This document shows, piece by piece, positions 17,615-26,213 of a stretch of DNA of 64,000 nt. Within the stretch, counting starts at the first letter, position 1. The number at the start of each line of letters is the position of its first letter. This DNA comes from CAISIP01 sp963974265. Lineage in GTDB: Bacteria > Pseudomonadota > Gammaproteobacteria > Burkholderiales > Burkholderiaceae_C. The position numbers were made by a program, and so were the translations under genes. The stretch covers positions 7,158 to 71,157 of the forward strand of contig CAXBDR010000001.1 in NCBI GenBank assembly GCA_963974265.1, given 5' to 3'. The notes under the pieces are model-generated. The model was not told where the DNA came from. It worked only from the letters and a program-made list of their open reading frames with translations, and ran no database searches.

Positions 17615-18858
17615 CGGTTTGGACCCGTCCTGCGCCGGCGCACGAGCGACGCCATCAAGCCCAGGCCAGCCAGCAGCAGCGCCCATTGGCCGGGTTCCGG
17701 CACCGGAGTGATCGCGCCAGGTCCGCCCGTGGCCGCCTCGGGCGACAGGCTGCCGGCGCCGAACCCGGCGAACGCGGGCGCCAGCTGGGCCGTCATCGGC
17801 GTACCCTTGGTCAGGTCGTAACCGAAGCTGCTGGCTTCACCACGGGTACCGTCGGGATTGACCCCCCACACCGTCTGGGAGAACTTGCCGAACGACAGGG
17901 ATTCGCTGTACGCCACCGGGCCGCCGCCACCGGTGCTGATCGACAGGCCGCTCAGGTAGACGTCCTGCAGATACATCTGCATGAAGGTGACCGGCCCGGC
18001 CGCGCCGGCCATGACGTATTCAAGCGTCACGTCAGGGATGACCCTGCCCTGAGCCAGGACGGAGAAGATGACCGGCAAGGCTGCGCCAGCCATGCCGGTC
18101 ACGGTCAGCTCGCTGAAACTCGGTGCGCTGGCCTCGGTCCTGCTCCCGGTGACGCTGATGCCGCGGCCGGCACCCGCCTGGGCCGAATCGAGTGCGAACC
18201 AGTTCTCGTAGCCGACGGCCGTCGCGCCGCCGGCGATGACCGACGGGCCGCTGCCCAGCCGCATGTAGATGCCGGACGCCGACGTGGACCCGCTGCCGCC
18301 GACCGCATGCGAAGGCGCCAGGCTGGTCGGTCCCGACACGGTGTTCTTGGACCGGTCCAGCGTCGTGGATATCGCGTTGCCAGTACCGCCATGGCCCTTG
18401 GGATCCCAGGTCATCGTGATGGTCTCGTAGGCCAGCGAGCCCGACACGGAGTCGTTGGCGAAACTCAGCCCGTCGACGGCCGAACCGGTGGTCGACAGCG
18501 ACAGGAAGGGCGCACTCCTTGGTGACGATGGCAAGACGACATCGAACTGCGCCGAACCGCCGGGGGCGGCGAGCAAGCGCTGCAACAACTGCGGATAGGT
18601 GGTGTCCAGGGACTGCGTCCACGCAATGCTGCTGGCCGAAGGATTGCTGGCGACGCGTCCGCCGGTGTTTCTGCTGATGCCGACACCCACGCCCCACTGC
18701 AGGCTGTTGATGTCGAGCCAGCCCTTGTGGGTTTCGTCGGTCGACAGGCCCTTGACCGGCGGCAGGTTCAGGAACAGGCCGGAATCGGCTGCGGCGGGCA
18801 GCGCCAGCAACGCCGAAACGAGGACAAACATCACAGGAACGGTGCGCGAATTCGACAT
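17611..18858 (-). CDS. PEP-CTERM-anchored protein with two Hcp-like (T6SS tube fold) domains
   Basis: Exported protein of 415 residues: a signal peptide of about 24 residues (to LPAAADS), then an Hcp-like start (LFLNLPPVKG, THKGWLDI, WGVGVGIS). Two repeats follow that look alike: one around SASSIAWTQSLDTTYPQLL ending in AYETITMTWDPKG, and one around SAPSFSELTVTGMAG ending in AYSESLSFGKFSQTVW. The C-terminus is VPEPGQWALLLAGLG followed by RRRR, a PEP-CTERM exosortase sorting signal. Such a protein would be anchored or released at the surface rather than loaded into a T6SS. ATG 18858 has GGAG 6 bp upstream. No exosortase or T6SS gene lies in the window. Confidence 0.82.
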   Translation of the reverse strand: MSNSRTVPVMFVLVSALLALPAAADSGLFLNLPPVKGLSTDETHKGWLDINSLQWGVGVGISRNTGGRVASNPSASSIAWTQSLDTTYPQLLQRLLAAPGGSAQFDVVLPSSPRSAPFLSLSTTGSAVDGLSFANDSVSGSLAYETITMTWDPKGHGGTGNAISTTLDRSKNTVSGPTSLAPSHAVGGSGSTSASGIYMRLGSGPSVIAGGATAVGYENWFALDSAQAGAGRGISVTGSRTEASAPSFSELTVTGMAGAALPVIFSVLAQGRVIPDVTLEYVMAGAAGPVTFMQMYLQDVYLSGLSISTGGGGPVAYSESLSFGKFSQTVWGVNPDGTRGEASSFGYDLTKGTPMTAQLAPAFAGFGAGSLSPEAATGGPGAITPVPEPGQWALLLAGLGLMASLVRRRRTGPNR

Positions 18859-19083
18859 ACAGGACTCCAGGTGGGACACGACGATGGCTGCGTCGCACGA
18901 TGTAAAAGCCAACGCAGGCAGCAGCCGGCGCCGATTGGCGCACTGGCCCTCGCGGGCCACGCGCAAGCCGCCGGGTTTCAAGCGGCAAGGTCTTGCATTC
19001 GAGCTACGCCGCCAAGTATGGGCGGACCATGCCGGATGCCAGCCCCCCTGTCTGAGGGGTAGGCAAACCAGGCAATCCGTCAA

Positions 19084-19866
19084 TCACGCGCCGCGCCAGC
19101 GCGGCGGTCGCTTCTGCGCGAACGCCAGCGGGCCTTCCCGGGCATCGTCGGACACCAGCATCGCCGCATAGGCCGGCAGACCGCCGGCGCGCAGGGTGTG
19201 GAAGGCCTGGGCCACGGTCTCGGTTTCCGTGGCCCGCAGCACCTGCTTGAGCGCGGCAATCGGCAGCGGCGCGGCCGCGACGATCTGTGCCGCCAGCGCC
19301 AGCGCCGCGGCCATCAGGTCGGCGGGCGGCACGACCCGATTGACCAGTCCCCATTGCGCGGCTTCGGCCGCGCCCATGCGCCGGCCAGTCATCAGCAGCT
19401 CGTTGGCGATAGCCCGCGGCAGGCGGCGCGGCAGCCGCACCACGCCGCCCGAGTCGGCCAGCATGCCCAACTTGACCTCGGGCAACGCGAACTCGGCGCT
19501 GTCGGCGGCAACGATCAGGTCGGCGGCCAGTGCCAGCTCGAAGCCGCCACCCATGGCCAGCCCATTGACCGCGGCAATCACGGGCTTGTCCAGATCGAAG
19601 AACTCGGTCAGCCCGGCAAAACCGCCCGGGCTGTGCGCCACATCGATCGCCTCGCCGGCTGCGGCGGCATGCAGATCCCAGCCAGCCGAAAAAAAGCGCC
19701 CGGTTCCGGTGACGATGGCCACCCGCAGGGAGGGATCATCCTGCAGGCGCCTGAATGCCGCGTACAGCAGGCCGCTGGTCGCGACGTCGATCGCATTCGC
19801 CTTGGGCCGGTCCAGCGTGACCGTCATCACGCCGTCCGCCACCGCGGTACGTACCACATCACTCAC
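19084..19866 (-). CDS. Enoyl-CoA hydratase/isomerase (CaiD-like crotonobetainyl-CoA hydratase candidate)
   Basis: Crotonase-fold enzyme of 260 residues adding water to an enoyl-CoA. The oxyanion-hole segments are FSAGWDLHA and NGLAMGGGFELALAADL; the catalytic-loop Glu lies in ALPEVKLGMLADSGG, which resembles carnitinyl-CoA dehydratases. The start is GTG 19866 with GGAGG upstream, overlapping the previous stop (GTGA). As the last gene of a carnitine-type operon it could hydrate crotonobetainyl-CoA to L-carnityl-CoA. That substrate is inferred from context; generic beta-oxidation use is possible. Confidence 0.88.
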   Translation of the reverse strand: MSDVVRTAVADGVMTVTLDRPKANAIDVATSGLLYAAFRRLQDDPSLRVAIVTGTGRFFSAGWDLHAAAAGEAIDVAHSPGGFAGLTEFFDLDKPVIAAVNGLAMGGGFELALAADLIVAADSAEFALPEVKLGMLADSGGVVRLPRRLPRAIANELLMTGRRMGAAEAAQWGLVNRVVPPADLMAAALALAAQIVAAAPLPIAALKQVLRATETETVAQAFHTLRAGGLPAYAAMLVSDDAREGPLAFAQKRPPRWRGA

Positions 19867-21974
19867 GGACTTTCCTCCTCTTGCGGCGGTTGCACCAGGC
19901 GGATCATCGCATCGACCGCCACCACGCCACGGCCCTGAGGCAATACCAGCACCGGATTGACGTCGAGTTCCACCAGCCGCGCCGCATGCGTCTGCGCGTA
20001 CGCGGCCACCGCCAGCGCCGCGTCGACCAGCGCCTCGATGTCCCCGGCGGGGCGGCCCCGGTAGCCGGTCACCAGCGTCCAGCTGCGCAGGGATTCGAAG
20101 GCGCGGCGGATGTCGTCGCGCGAGGCCGGCAGCAACAGCGTCGTGGCGTCCGCGAGCCAGTCGACCCACACCCCGCCGGCACCCAGCGTCAACGCCAGGC
20201 CGAATGGCGGGTCGCGCGTGACACCGACCAGGAACTCGGCCACCCCGCCCTCCACCATGTGTTCGAGCAGGAATCGGTCCGACAGGTGCCCCATTGCCGC
20301 CACCGCTTCCGACACCTGCTCCGCGCTGCGCAGGTTCAGCCGCACCGCGCCGGCTTCGGTCTTGTGCGCCAGGGTGTCGGACACCGCCTTGGCCACCATC
20401 GGAAAGCCCAGTCGATCCGCGACGCCGGCCGCGTCCGCCGCCGACACGACGGCCCCCCGCGGGATCGGCAAACCATGGGCGGCCAACGCCAGCTTGCCGG
20501 CTACCTCGTCGAGCATGCGCACGGCGCCGTCGCCCGGGCCGGCCACCGACCGCACGCCCGGCCGCGGGCCCGGCAGGGGCAGGATGTCGGAGCGACGCGC
20601 CCACGTGGCGCCGATCGCCGCCGCATGGCCGATCGCGTCCAGGCATTCGGCCAGCCCCTGCATCGGAGCGATGCCGCGCTCGAGCAGCTGGCGCGCAACG
20701 CCGTCGGGCAGACCTTCGGGCATCGACGCGACGACCGCGCAACGCGCTCCGCTGGCCGTGTGCGCCGCGACCCAGGCGTCGACCGTGGTCTGCCAGCTGC
20801 CCGACACGCAGCGGTCGGCGCGCGGAAAATCGAGCACCAGCAGGTGCAGGTCGAACCGGCAGTCCAGCAGCGCGCGAAAACACGCGGTCTGCGCCGCCAG
20901 GTCGCCCCAGATGTAGGTGTGGTAATCGAGCGGGTTGGCCACCGTGACCTTGTCGCCCAGCACTGCGTGCAGCGCCGCCTGCGCGCCCGGCGGGATCGCC
21001 GGCATGTCCAGGCCCCGCGGCTGCGCGAGGTCGGCCACCAGCGAGGCTTCGCCACCCGAACAACTCGCCGACACGATGCGCCGGCCCGGCAAGGCGCCGG
21101 TCACGTGCAGCAGCTTGAGCGTCTCCAGCAGGCGCGCCGGGTCGCGCACGCGCGCAATGCCCAGGCGGCGGAACAAGGCGTCGTACAACACATCCGGCCC
21201 GGCCAGCGAACCGGTATGGCTGACCGTGGTGCTGGCGCCGAGCGCCGAACTGCCGGCCTTGAGCGCGACCAGCGGCACGCCCCGCGCCAGCGCGCGCAGC
21301 GCGACCTGCGAGAACGCGGCCACGTCGTCCAGGCCCTCGATATGCAGGCCGATGGCGCTGACACGCTCGTCCTGCAGCAAGGCCTCGACGATGGCCTCGA
21401 TGCCCACGCCGGCCTTGTTGCCGACCGTGACCATGTAGGCCAGCGGCAGGTTGCGCCGCTGCATCGTCAGGTTCAGCGCGATGTTGCCGCTCTGCGAGAC
21501 GATGGCCACGCCGCGTCCGACCCGCTCGCCGCCATGCTGGTCCGGCCACAAGGCCACGCCGTCCAGGTAGTTCAGCATGCCGTAGCAGTTCGGGCCGACC
21601 AGCGCCATGCTGCCTGCCGCCGCGACCAGGCGCCGCTGCAGCGCGACACCGGCGCCGCCGACCTCGGCGAAACCCGAGGCATAACAGACGACGCCGCCGG
21701 CCCCACGCGCCGCCAGCTGCGCGACGATGTCGATCGTGGCTTCGCGCGGCACGGCGATGAAGCTGGCGTCGGGCGCCTCGGGCAATGACGCCACGTCGGC
21801 ATGGCAGGCCAGGCCCTCGATCTCGGCATGGCGCGGATGCACTGGCCAGATCGCGCCGGAAAATCCCAGCGCCCGGCATTGGCGCACGGCCTCGGCCGCC
21901 GCGGCGCCGCCGAACACCGCGATGTGCCGCGGTGCGAACAGGCGGCGCAGTGCGTCGACCGATGGCGCGGTCAT
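19863..21974 (-). CDS. NDP-forming acyl-CoA ligase (fused alpha-beta, acetate-CoA ligase family)
   Basis: Single-chain ADP-forming acyl-CoA synthetase of 703 residues. The N-terminal CoA-binding Rossmann domain starts with LFAPRHIAVFGGAAAA, the middle has the succinyl-CoA ligase-like domains (ALVGPNCYGMLNY, VSQSGNIALNL, VSHTGSLAG), and the C-terminal ~200 residues form an ATP-grasp domain (GFPMVAKAVSDTLAHKTEAG, LTLGAGGVWVDW, LVELDVNPVLVLP). It makes an acyl-CoA from a carboxylate. In this operon it could activate gamma-butyrobetaine, crotonobetaine or carnitine, replacing the AMP-forming CaiC or the CoA-transferase CaiB. ATG 21992 is an alternative start six codons earlier. Confidence 0.88.
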   Translation of the reverse strand: MTAPSVDALRRLFAPRHIAVFGGAAAAEAVRQCRALGFSGAIWPVHPRHAEIEGLACHADVASLPEAPDASFIAVPREATIDIVAQLAARGAGGVVCYASGFAEVGGAGVALQRRLVAAAGSMALVGPNCYGMLNYLDGVALWPDQHGGERVGRGVAIVSQSGNIALNLTMQRRNLPLAYMVTVGNKAGVGIEAIVEALLQDERVSAIGLHIEGLDDVAAFSQVALRALARGVPLVALKAGSSALGASTTVSHTGSLAGPDVLYDALFRRLGIARVRDPARLLETLKLLHVTGALPGRRIVSASCSGGEASLVADLAQPRGLDMPAIPPGAQAALHAVLGDKVTVANPLDYHTYIWGDLAAQTACFRALLDCRFDLHLLVLDFPRADRCVSGSWQTTVDAWVAAHTASGARCAVVASMPEGLPDGVARQLLERGIAPMQGLAECLDAIGHAAAIGATWARRSDILPLPGPRPGVRSVAGPGDGAVRMLDEVAGKLALAAHGLPIPRGAVVSAADAAGVADRLGFPMVAKAVSDTLAHKTEAGAVRLNLRSAEQVSEAVAAMGHLSDRFLLEHMVEGGVAEFLVGVTRDPPFGLALTLGAGGVWVDWLADATTLLLPASRDDIRRAFESLRSWTLVTGYRGRPAGDIEALVDAALAVAAYAQTHAARLVELDVNPVLVLPQGRGVVAVDAMIRLVQPPQEEESP

Positions 21975-21981
21975 TGCGGGT

Positions 21982-23142
21982 TCAGGAGCCATGTTCCCGC
22001 AACATCGCGCGCGAGATGATGTGGCGCTGGATCTCGCTGGTGCCGTCCCAGATGCGTTCGACGCGTGCATCGCGCCAGAAACGCTCGATCGGAAGCGAAG
22101 CCATCAGCCCCATGCCGCCGAAGATCTGCAGCGCCTCGTCGGTGATGTGGGCCAGCGCCTCGGACGCGAACAGCTTGGCCATCGCCGCGTCGGTATCGGT
22201 CATGCGGCCCTGGTCGCATTTCCAGGCCGCGCGCAACGTCAGCAGGTCGGCCGCCTCGAGTTCGGTCGCCATGTCGGCGAGCTTGAAACCGGTGCCCTGG
22301 AAACGCCCGATGGTCTGGCCGAACTGCTTGCGCGTGGCGGCCCATTCGGTGGCCATGTCCAGCACCCGGTGGCTGCGACCGACACTGGTCGCGGCCACGG
22401 TGAGCCGGGTCGCGCCCAGCCATTCGCCCATCAGCTCGAAACCCTTGCCCTCCTCGCCCAGGCGCTTGCGCGCCGGCACCCGGCAGTCGGTGAAGAACAG
22501 TTCGCACTGGTGATAACCCCGGTTCGACACGCAGGCCGGCCCGCGCCGCACCTCCAGGCCCGGGCTGTCGAGGTCGACCAGGAAACCGGTGATCTTCTTC
22601 TTCGGCCCGGCCCGGGTCTGTTCGACGTCGGTGGCGGCGAACAACACGACGAAGTCGGACATGTCGGCGTGGCTGATGAAGTGTTTCGTGCCGTTGATGA
22701 CGTAGTCGTCGCCGTCACGCACCGCCCGCGTCAGCATGCCGCGCACGTCGGAGCCGGCCTGCGGCTCGGTCATCGCCAGGCAGTCGTGGCGCTCGCCGCG
22801 GATGGTGGGCAGCAGATATTCCTCGACCTGCTCGCCGGTGCAGCCGCGCAGGATGTTGCTCGGGCGCGCGACCAGCATCTGCAGCGCATACGAGGCGCGG
22901 CCGAGTTCGCGCTCCATCAGCGTGATACCCAGGTTGTCGAGCCCGCCGCCGCCGAGGGCCTCCGGCATGTTGGCGGAATACAGGCCGACTTCGATCGCCT
23001 TGGCCTGGATCTCGCGCTGCAACTCCGGCGGCACCTGGTCGAGCCGCTCGACCAGGTCTTCATGCGGGTACAACTCGGTCTCGACGAACTGGCGCACGGT
23101 GTCGACCAGCATCGTCTGTTCGGTATTCAGTTCAAAGTCCAT
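21982..23142 (-). CDS. Acyl-CoA dehydrogenase (candidate gamma-butyrobetainyl-CoA dehydrogenase)
   Basis: FAD-dependent acyl-CoA dehydrogenase, 386 residues, with the family signatures LAMTEPQAGSDVRGM and the FAD/CoA-binding ERIWDGTSEIQRHII near the C-terminus. In MCAD-type enzymes the catalytic base is the Glu of YEGT; here that position is Asp (WDGT), a conservative but unusual change. The start ATG 23142 has GGGGAC upstream. The gene is followed after 7 bp by the acyl-CoA ligase. Context suggests oxidation of gamma-butyrobetainyl-CoA to crotonobetainyl-CoA; the reverse (CaiA-like) direction is less likely in an aerobic operon. Confidence 0.87.
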   Translation of the reverse strand: MDFELNTEQTMLVDTVRQFVETELYPHEDLVERLDQVPPELQREIQAKAIEVGLYSANMPEALGGGGLDNLGITLMERELGRASYALQMLVARPSNILRGCTGEQVEEYLLPTIRGERHDCLAMTEPQAGSDVRGMLTRAVRDGDDYVINGTKHFISHADMSDFVVLFAATDVEQTRAGPKKKITGFLVDLDSPGLEVRRGPACVSNRGYHQCELFFTDCRVPARKRLGEEGKGFELMGEWLGATRLTVAATSVGRSHRVLDMATEWAATRKQFGQTIGRFQGTGFKLADMATELEAADLLTLRAAWKCDQGRMTDTDAAMAKLFASEALAHITDEALQIFGGMGLMASLPIERFWRDARVERIWDGTSEIQRHIISRAMLREHGS

Positions 23143-23175
23143 CGGGTCCCCGTCTGCGATTGGAAATGGCGTTGC

Positions 23176-23739
23176 TCAAACCGGCTTGCGCCGGATGCCA
23201 ATCGGCTGGCCGGCCTGCTCCGGCCTCGGCAAACCCGCATGGGCGGCGCGGATCGCCTGCACCTTGGTTTGCATCTCCGCCGGCATGGCCACCGAGCGAC
23301 CGGCCGCCATGTCCACATGCACCAGCATCTGCTCGCCGGTGGCCAGCAGCTCGCCGCTGGTGCCGTGGAACATCGCGTGGAAGATATGCAGGCGCTTTTC
23401 GTCGGCGTCGAGCAGCTGCAGCGTGAGCCGGATCGGCTCGCCTTCGGACACCTCGCGCAGGTTGTGCAGCTGGGTCTGCACCGTATACAAGGAGTGGCCG
23501 GCGGCGCGGTAGGCCTCGTCGATGCCGATGAAGCGGAAAAACGCGTCGGAGTTGTCGCCGAACACCAGCAGGTAACACGACTCGCTCATGTGGCCGTTGT
23601 AGTCGACCCACTGCGGTGCGACCGTGGTCGTGAGCAGGCACAGCGGCGCCGCGATGGTCGCGTCGGGGTCCCAGGCGTGGTGGCCCGTACCTTCGAGCGG
23701 CGTGGTCAGGCCGTGGGTGGATGGCTTCATGGACTCCAT
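23176..23739 (-). CDS. Hot-dog fold acyl-CoA thioesterase (second copy)
   Basis: 187-residue 4-hydroxybenzoyl-CoA-type thioesterase. The catalytic loop is PQWVDYNGHMSE, with Asp as the putative nucleophile/base, followed by FGDNSDAFFRFIGID. Compared with the neighbouring thioesterase it has about 25 extra N-terminal residues and a different C-terminus (RPEQAGQPIGIRRKPV). Start is ATG 23739 or ATG 23730. The betainyl-CoA thioesterase CdhB of carnitine degraders is of this type. With two paralogues in one operon, one may hydrolyse betainyl-CoA and the other carnityl-CoA; which does which is unknown. Confidence 0.85.
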   Translation of the reverse strand: MESMKPSTHGLTTPLEGTGHHAWDPDATIAAPLCLLTTTVAPQWVDYNGHMSESCYLLVFGDNSDAFFRFIGIDEAYRAAGHSLYTVQTQLHNLREVSEGEPIRLTLQLLDADEKRLHIFHAMFHGTSGELLATGEQMLVHVDMAAGRSVAMPAEMQTKVQAIRAAHAGLPRPEQAGQPIGIRRKPV

Positions 23740-23754
23740 GGTGCGACCTTCGCG

Positions 23755-24234
23755 TCAGCCCGGCAAAGCGATGGTGCGGCCGGCGTATTTCGGCCGGGCC
23801 AGCTGCCGGTGCGCCAGCGTCAGCACCTGCACCTTGGCCATCACCGTCGGCGCAAACGGCGCCGCGCGCGGGCCGGCCATGTCGACGTTGAGCAGCATCT
23901 GCTCGTTGGCCGCCAGCAGCGTGTCGGTGCCGGCCAGCAACATGGTCTGGTAGATCTGCAGCCGTTTCGCGTCGCTGCCCAGGATCTGCGTCTGCACCTC
24001 GATCGCCTTGTCCTGCTTGACCTCGAGCAGGTAGTTGATGTGTGCCTCCAGCGTGTAGATCGAGTGTCCGGTCGCCTTGCGGCCGGCTTCGTCCAGGCCG
24101 ATCATGCCCATCAGCGCGTTGGTCGCCTCGCTGAACACCACCATGTAATAGGCGTCGTTCAGGTGGCCGTTGTAGTCGACCCACTGCGGCAACACAGTGC
24201 CGCGCCAGGTCGTCAGCAGGCTGGTATCAGGCAT
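23755..24234 (-). CDS. Hot-dog fold acyl-CoA thioesterase, probable betainyl-CoA thioesterase
   Basis: 159-residue hot-dog thioesterase with catalytic loop LPQWVDYNGHLNDAYY and the segment HSIYTLEAHINYLLE. It overlaps the end of the L-carnitine dehydrogenase gene by 8 bp, so the two are translationally coupled. In rhizobial L-carnitine dehydrogenases a thioesterase of this kind is fused to the C-terminus of the dehydrogenase, which supports a role on a carnitine-pathway CoA thioester, most simply betainyl-CoA to glycine betaine. It is a paralogue of the next gene downstream. Confidence 0.87.
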   Translation of the reverse strand: MPDTSLLTTWRGTVLPQWVDYNGHLNDAYYMVVFSEATNALMGMIGLDEAGRKATGHSIYTLEAHINYLLEVKQDKAIEVQTQILGSDAKRLQIYQTMLLAGTDTLLAANEQMLLNVDMAGPRAAPFAPTVMAKVQVLTLAHRQLARPKYAGRTIALPG

Positions 24235-25192
24235 CGGGGTCCATCCCGTGTTTGCGCTTGGTTGCGCGGATCGCCTCCTGCACCGCCATCAGGCAGTCGT
24301 CGCGGTAACGCTCCAGGTCGGCGATGCTGTGGTTGCCGAGCTGCTCGGCCGTGCCGTCGACCACGCGGTCGATCAGGGTGTCGGTCAGCTCCGGCGCTTC
24401 CAGCTTGGTCCACGGCAGCTTGAGCGCAGGCCCGAACTGCGACATGAAATGGCGCATGCCGGCGTCGCCACCGGCCAGCGTATAGGTCAGAAAACTGCCC
24501 ATGAAGGACCAGCGCTGGCCGGCGCCGAAACGGATCGCATCGTCGATCTCGCCAGTCGTGGCCACGCCGTCGTTGACCAGGTGCAGCGACTCGCGCCACA
24601 CCGCCTCGAGCAAGCGGTCGGCGATGAAACCCGGCACCTCCTTGCGCACATGCAGCGGGCGCATGCCCAGCGAACGGTAGACCGTCATCGCCGCGGCAAC
24701 CGCCTCGGGCGCCGTGTTATCGCCGCCGACGACCTCGACCAGCGGCAGCAGGTAGACCGGGTTGAACGGATGGCCGACGACGCAGCGCTCGGGATGCACT
24801 GCCTTGGCAAAGAACTCGGAGGGCAGCAGTCCGGACGTCGACGAGCCGATCAACACGTCAGGCCGGGCCGCGGCGCTGATCTTCGCGTGCAGGTCCAGCT
24901 TGAGACTCAGCGTCTCGGGCGCGCTTTCCTGGATGAAGTCGGCATCGCGAACACATGCCTCGATGGTGTCGACGAAACGCAGGCGCTGCGGGGACGCGCC
25001 GTCGGCCAGCCCCTGGCGCTCCAGCGCACCCCAGCACTTGGCGATGCGCCCGCGCAACGCGGCCTCGGCCCCCGGCGCCGGGTCCCAGGCCACGACGTCC
25101 AGCCCGTGGGCCAGTGCGCGGGCGACCCAGCCGCTGCCGATGACGCCGCTGCCCAGTGCGGCGAAGGTCTTGATGTCGGTGACGAATGCCAT
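24227..25192 (-). CDS. L-carnitine dehydrogenase (3-hydroxyacyl-CoA dehydrogenase family)
   Basis: NAD-dependent dehydrogenase of 321 residues, the length of unfused L-carnitine dehydrogenases; it would oxidise L-carnitine to 3-dehydrocarnitine. The N-terminal Rossmann motif is ALGSGVIGSGWVARAL, nearly the family consensus; the 3HCDH active-site His lies in VVGHPFNPVYLLPLVEVVGG, and the C-terminal half has VPGFIADRLLEAVWRE. ATG 25192 has AAGGAA upstream. Its neighbours, a BKACE enzyme upstream and a thioesterase overlapping downstream, form the known cdhC-cdhA-cdhB-type combination, which is why I prefer carnitine over a fatty-acid hydroxyacyl-CoA substrate. Confidence 0.88.
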   Translation of the reverse strand: MAFVTDIKTFAALGSGVIGSGWVARALAHGLDVVAWDPAPGAEAALRGRIAKCWGALERQGLADGASPQRLRFVDTIEACVRDADFIQESAPETLSLKLDLHAKISAAARPDVLIGSSTSGLLPSEFFAKAVHPERCVVGHPFNPVYLLPLVEVVGGDNTAPEAVAAAMTVYRSLGMRPLHVRKEVPGFIADRLLEAVWRESLHLVNDGVATTGEIDDAIRFGAGQRWSFMGSFLTYTLAGGDAGMRHFMSQFGPALKLPWTKLEAPELTDTLIDRVVDGTAEQLGNHSIADLERYRDDCLMAVQEAIRATKRKHGMDPDA

Positions 25193-25224
25193 GTGTTTTC
25201 CTTGGTGAGCGTGTCCTGCCGCGT

Positions 25225-26112
25225 TCAGCCGCGTTGCTTGAGCCCCATCGCCACGCGCCCCTCGGCTGGCGTCATCGGCCTGGCGCCCATGCATTCGATC
25301 AGCGTGATGGCGCGTTCGACCAGCGTGCCGTTGCTGGCCGGCACGCCCTTGTCCAGCCACAGGTTGTCCTCCAGCCCGACGCGGACATGGCCGCCCAGCA
25401 GCACCGCCTGCGCCGCCATCGGCATCTGCATGCGGCCGATGCCGAAACCGGCCCAGGTCGCGCCCGCGGGCAGGTTGTCGACCATGGCCTTCATCGTCGT
25501 CGTGTCGGCCGGCGCGCCCCATGGGATGCCCAGGCACAGCTGGAACAGCGGGTCGACCAGCAGGCCTTCGGCCATCATCTGCTTGGCGAACCACAGATGG
25601 CCGGTATCGAAGATCTCCAGCTCGGCCTTGACGCCGAGTTCGGTGATGCGCTTGGCGCCGGTGCGCAGCGCCGCCGGCGTGGAGACATAAATCGTGTCGC
25701 CGTCGCCGAAGTTGAGCGTGCCGCAGTCCAGCGTGCAGATGTCGGGCAGCAGCGCCTCCACGTGCACCAACCGCGCCAGCGGGCCGACCAGGTCGGTACC
25801 CGGCCCGAACCGCGTCGGGTTCTCGCCCGGACCGATCTCCAGATCGCCCCCCATGCCGGCCGTCAGGTTGACGATGATGTCCACGCCCGAGTCCCGGATG
25901 CGCTCCATCACCTCGCGGTACAACGCGGTATCGCGGCTGCCCTTGCCGGTCTTGGGGTCGCGCACATGGCAATGCACGACGGTGGCGCCGGCCTTGGCGG
26001 CCTCGACCGCGGCGGCGGCGATCTGCTGCGGCATGACCGGCACATGCGGGTTCTTGCCGACGGTGTCGCCGGCGCCGGTGAGGGCGCAGGTGATGATGAC
26101 GTTGTGGTTCAT
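25225..26112 (-). CDS. BKACE family beta-keto acid cleavage enzyme (dehydrocarnitine cleavage enzyme)
   Basis: 295-residue TIM-barrel enzyme of the 3-keto-5-aminohexanoate cleavage (BKACE, formerly DUF849) family. These Zn enzymes transfer the acetyl part of a beta-keto acid to acetyl-CoA. The Zn-binding HCH stretch is VVHCHVRDPKTGKG, with EIFDTGHLWFA and LGIPWGAPAD downstream. In carnitine degraders this enzyme (CdhC) converts 3-dehydrocarnitine plus acetyl-CoA to betainyl-CoA plus acetoacetate. ATG 26112 has GGAGA upstream; it is the first gene of the operon, and a near-palindrome lies about 100 bp upstream. The L-carnitine dehydrogenase gene begins 32 bp after its stop. Confidence 0.88.
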   Translation of the reverse strand: MNHNVIITCALTGAGDTVGKNPHVPVMPQQIAAAAVEAAKAGATVVHCHVRDPKTGKGSRDTALYREVMERIRDSGVDIIVNLTAGMGGDLEIGPGENPTRFGPGTDLVGPLARLVHVEALLPDICTLDCGTLNFGDGDTIYVSTPAALRTGAKRITELGVKAELEIFDTGHLWFAKQMMAEGLLVDPLFQLCLGIPWGAPADTTTMKAMVDNLPAGATWAGFGIGRMQMPMAAQAVLLGGHVRVGLEDNLWLDKGVPASNGTLVERAITLIECMGARPMTPAEGRVAMGLKQRG

Positions 26113-26213
26113 CGAGCGGGGTCTCCTCATCATGGTGTCGTTGGGCGGCTGGCACGGTCTGCTGCACGGGCGTGCCATCGGAACCGCGGGCTCGGCGCAC
26201 ATGCAGCCTTGCC

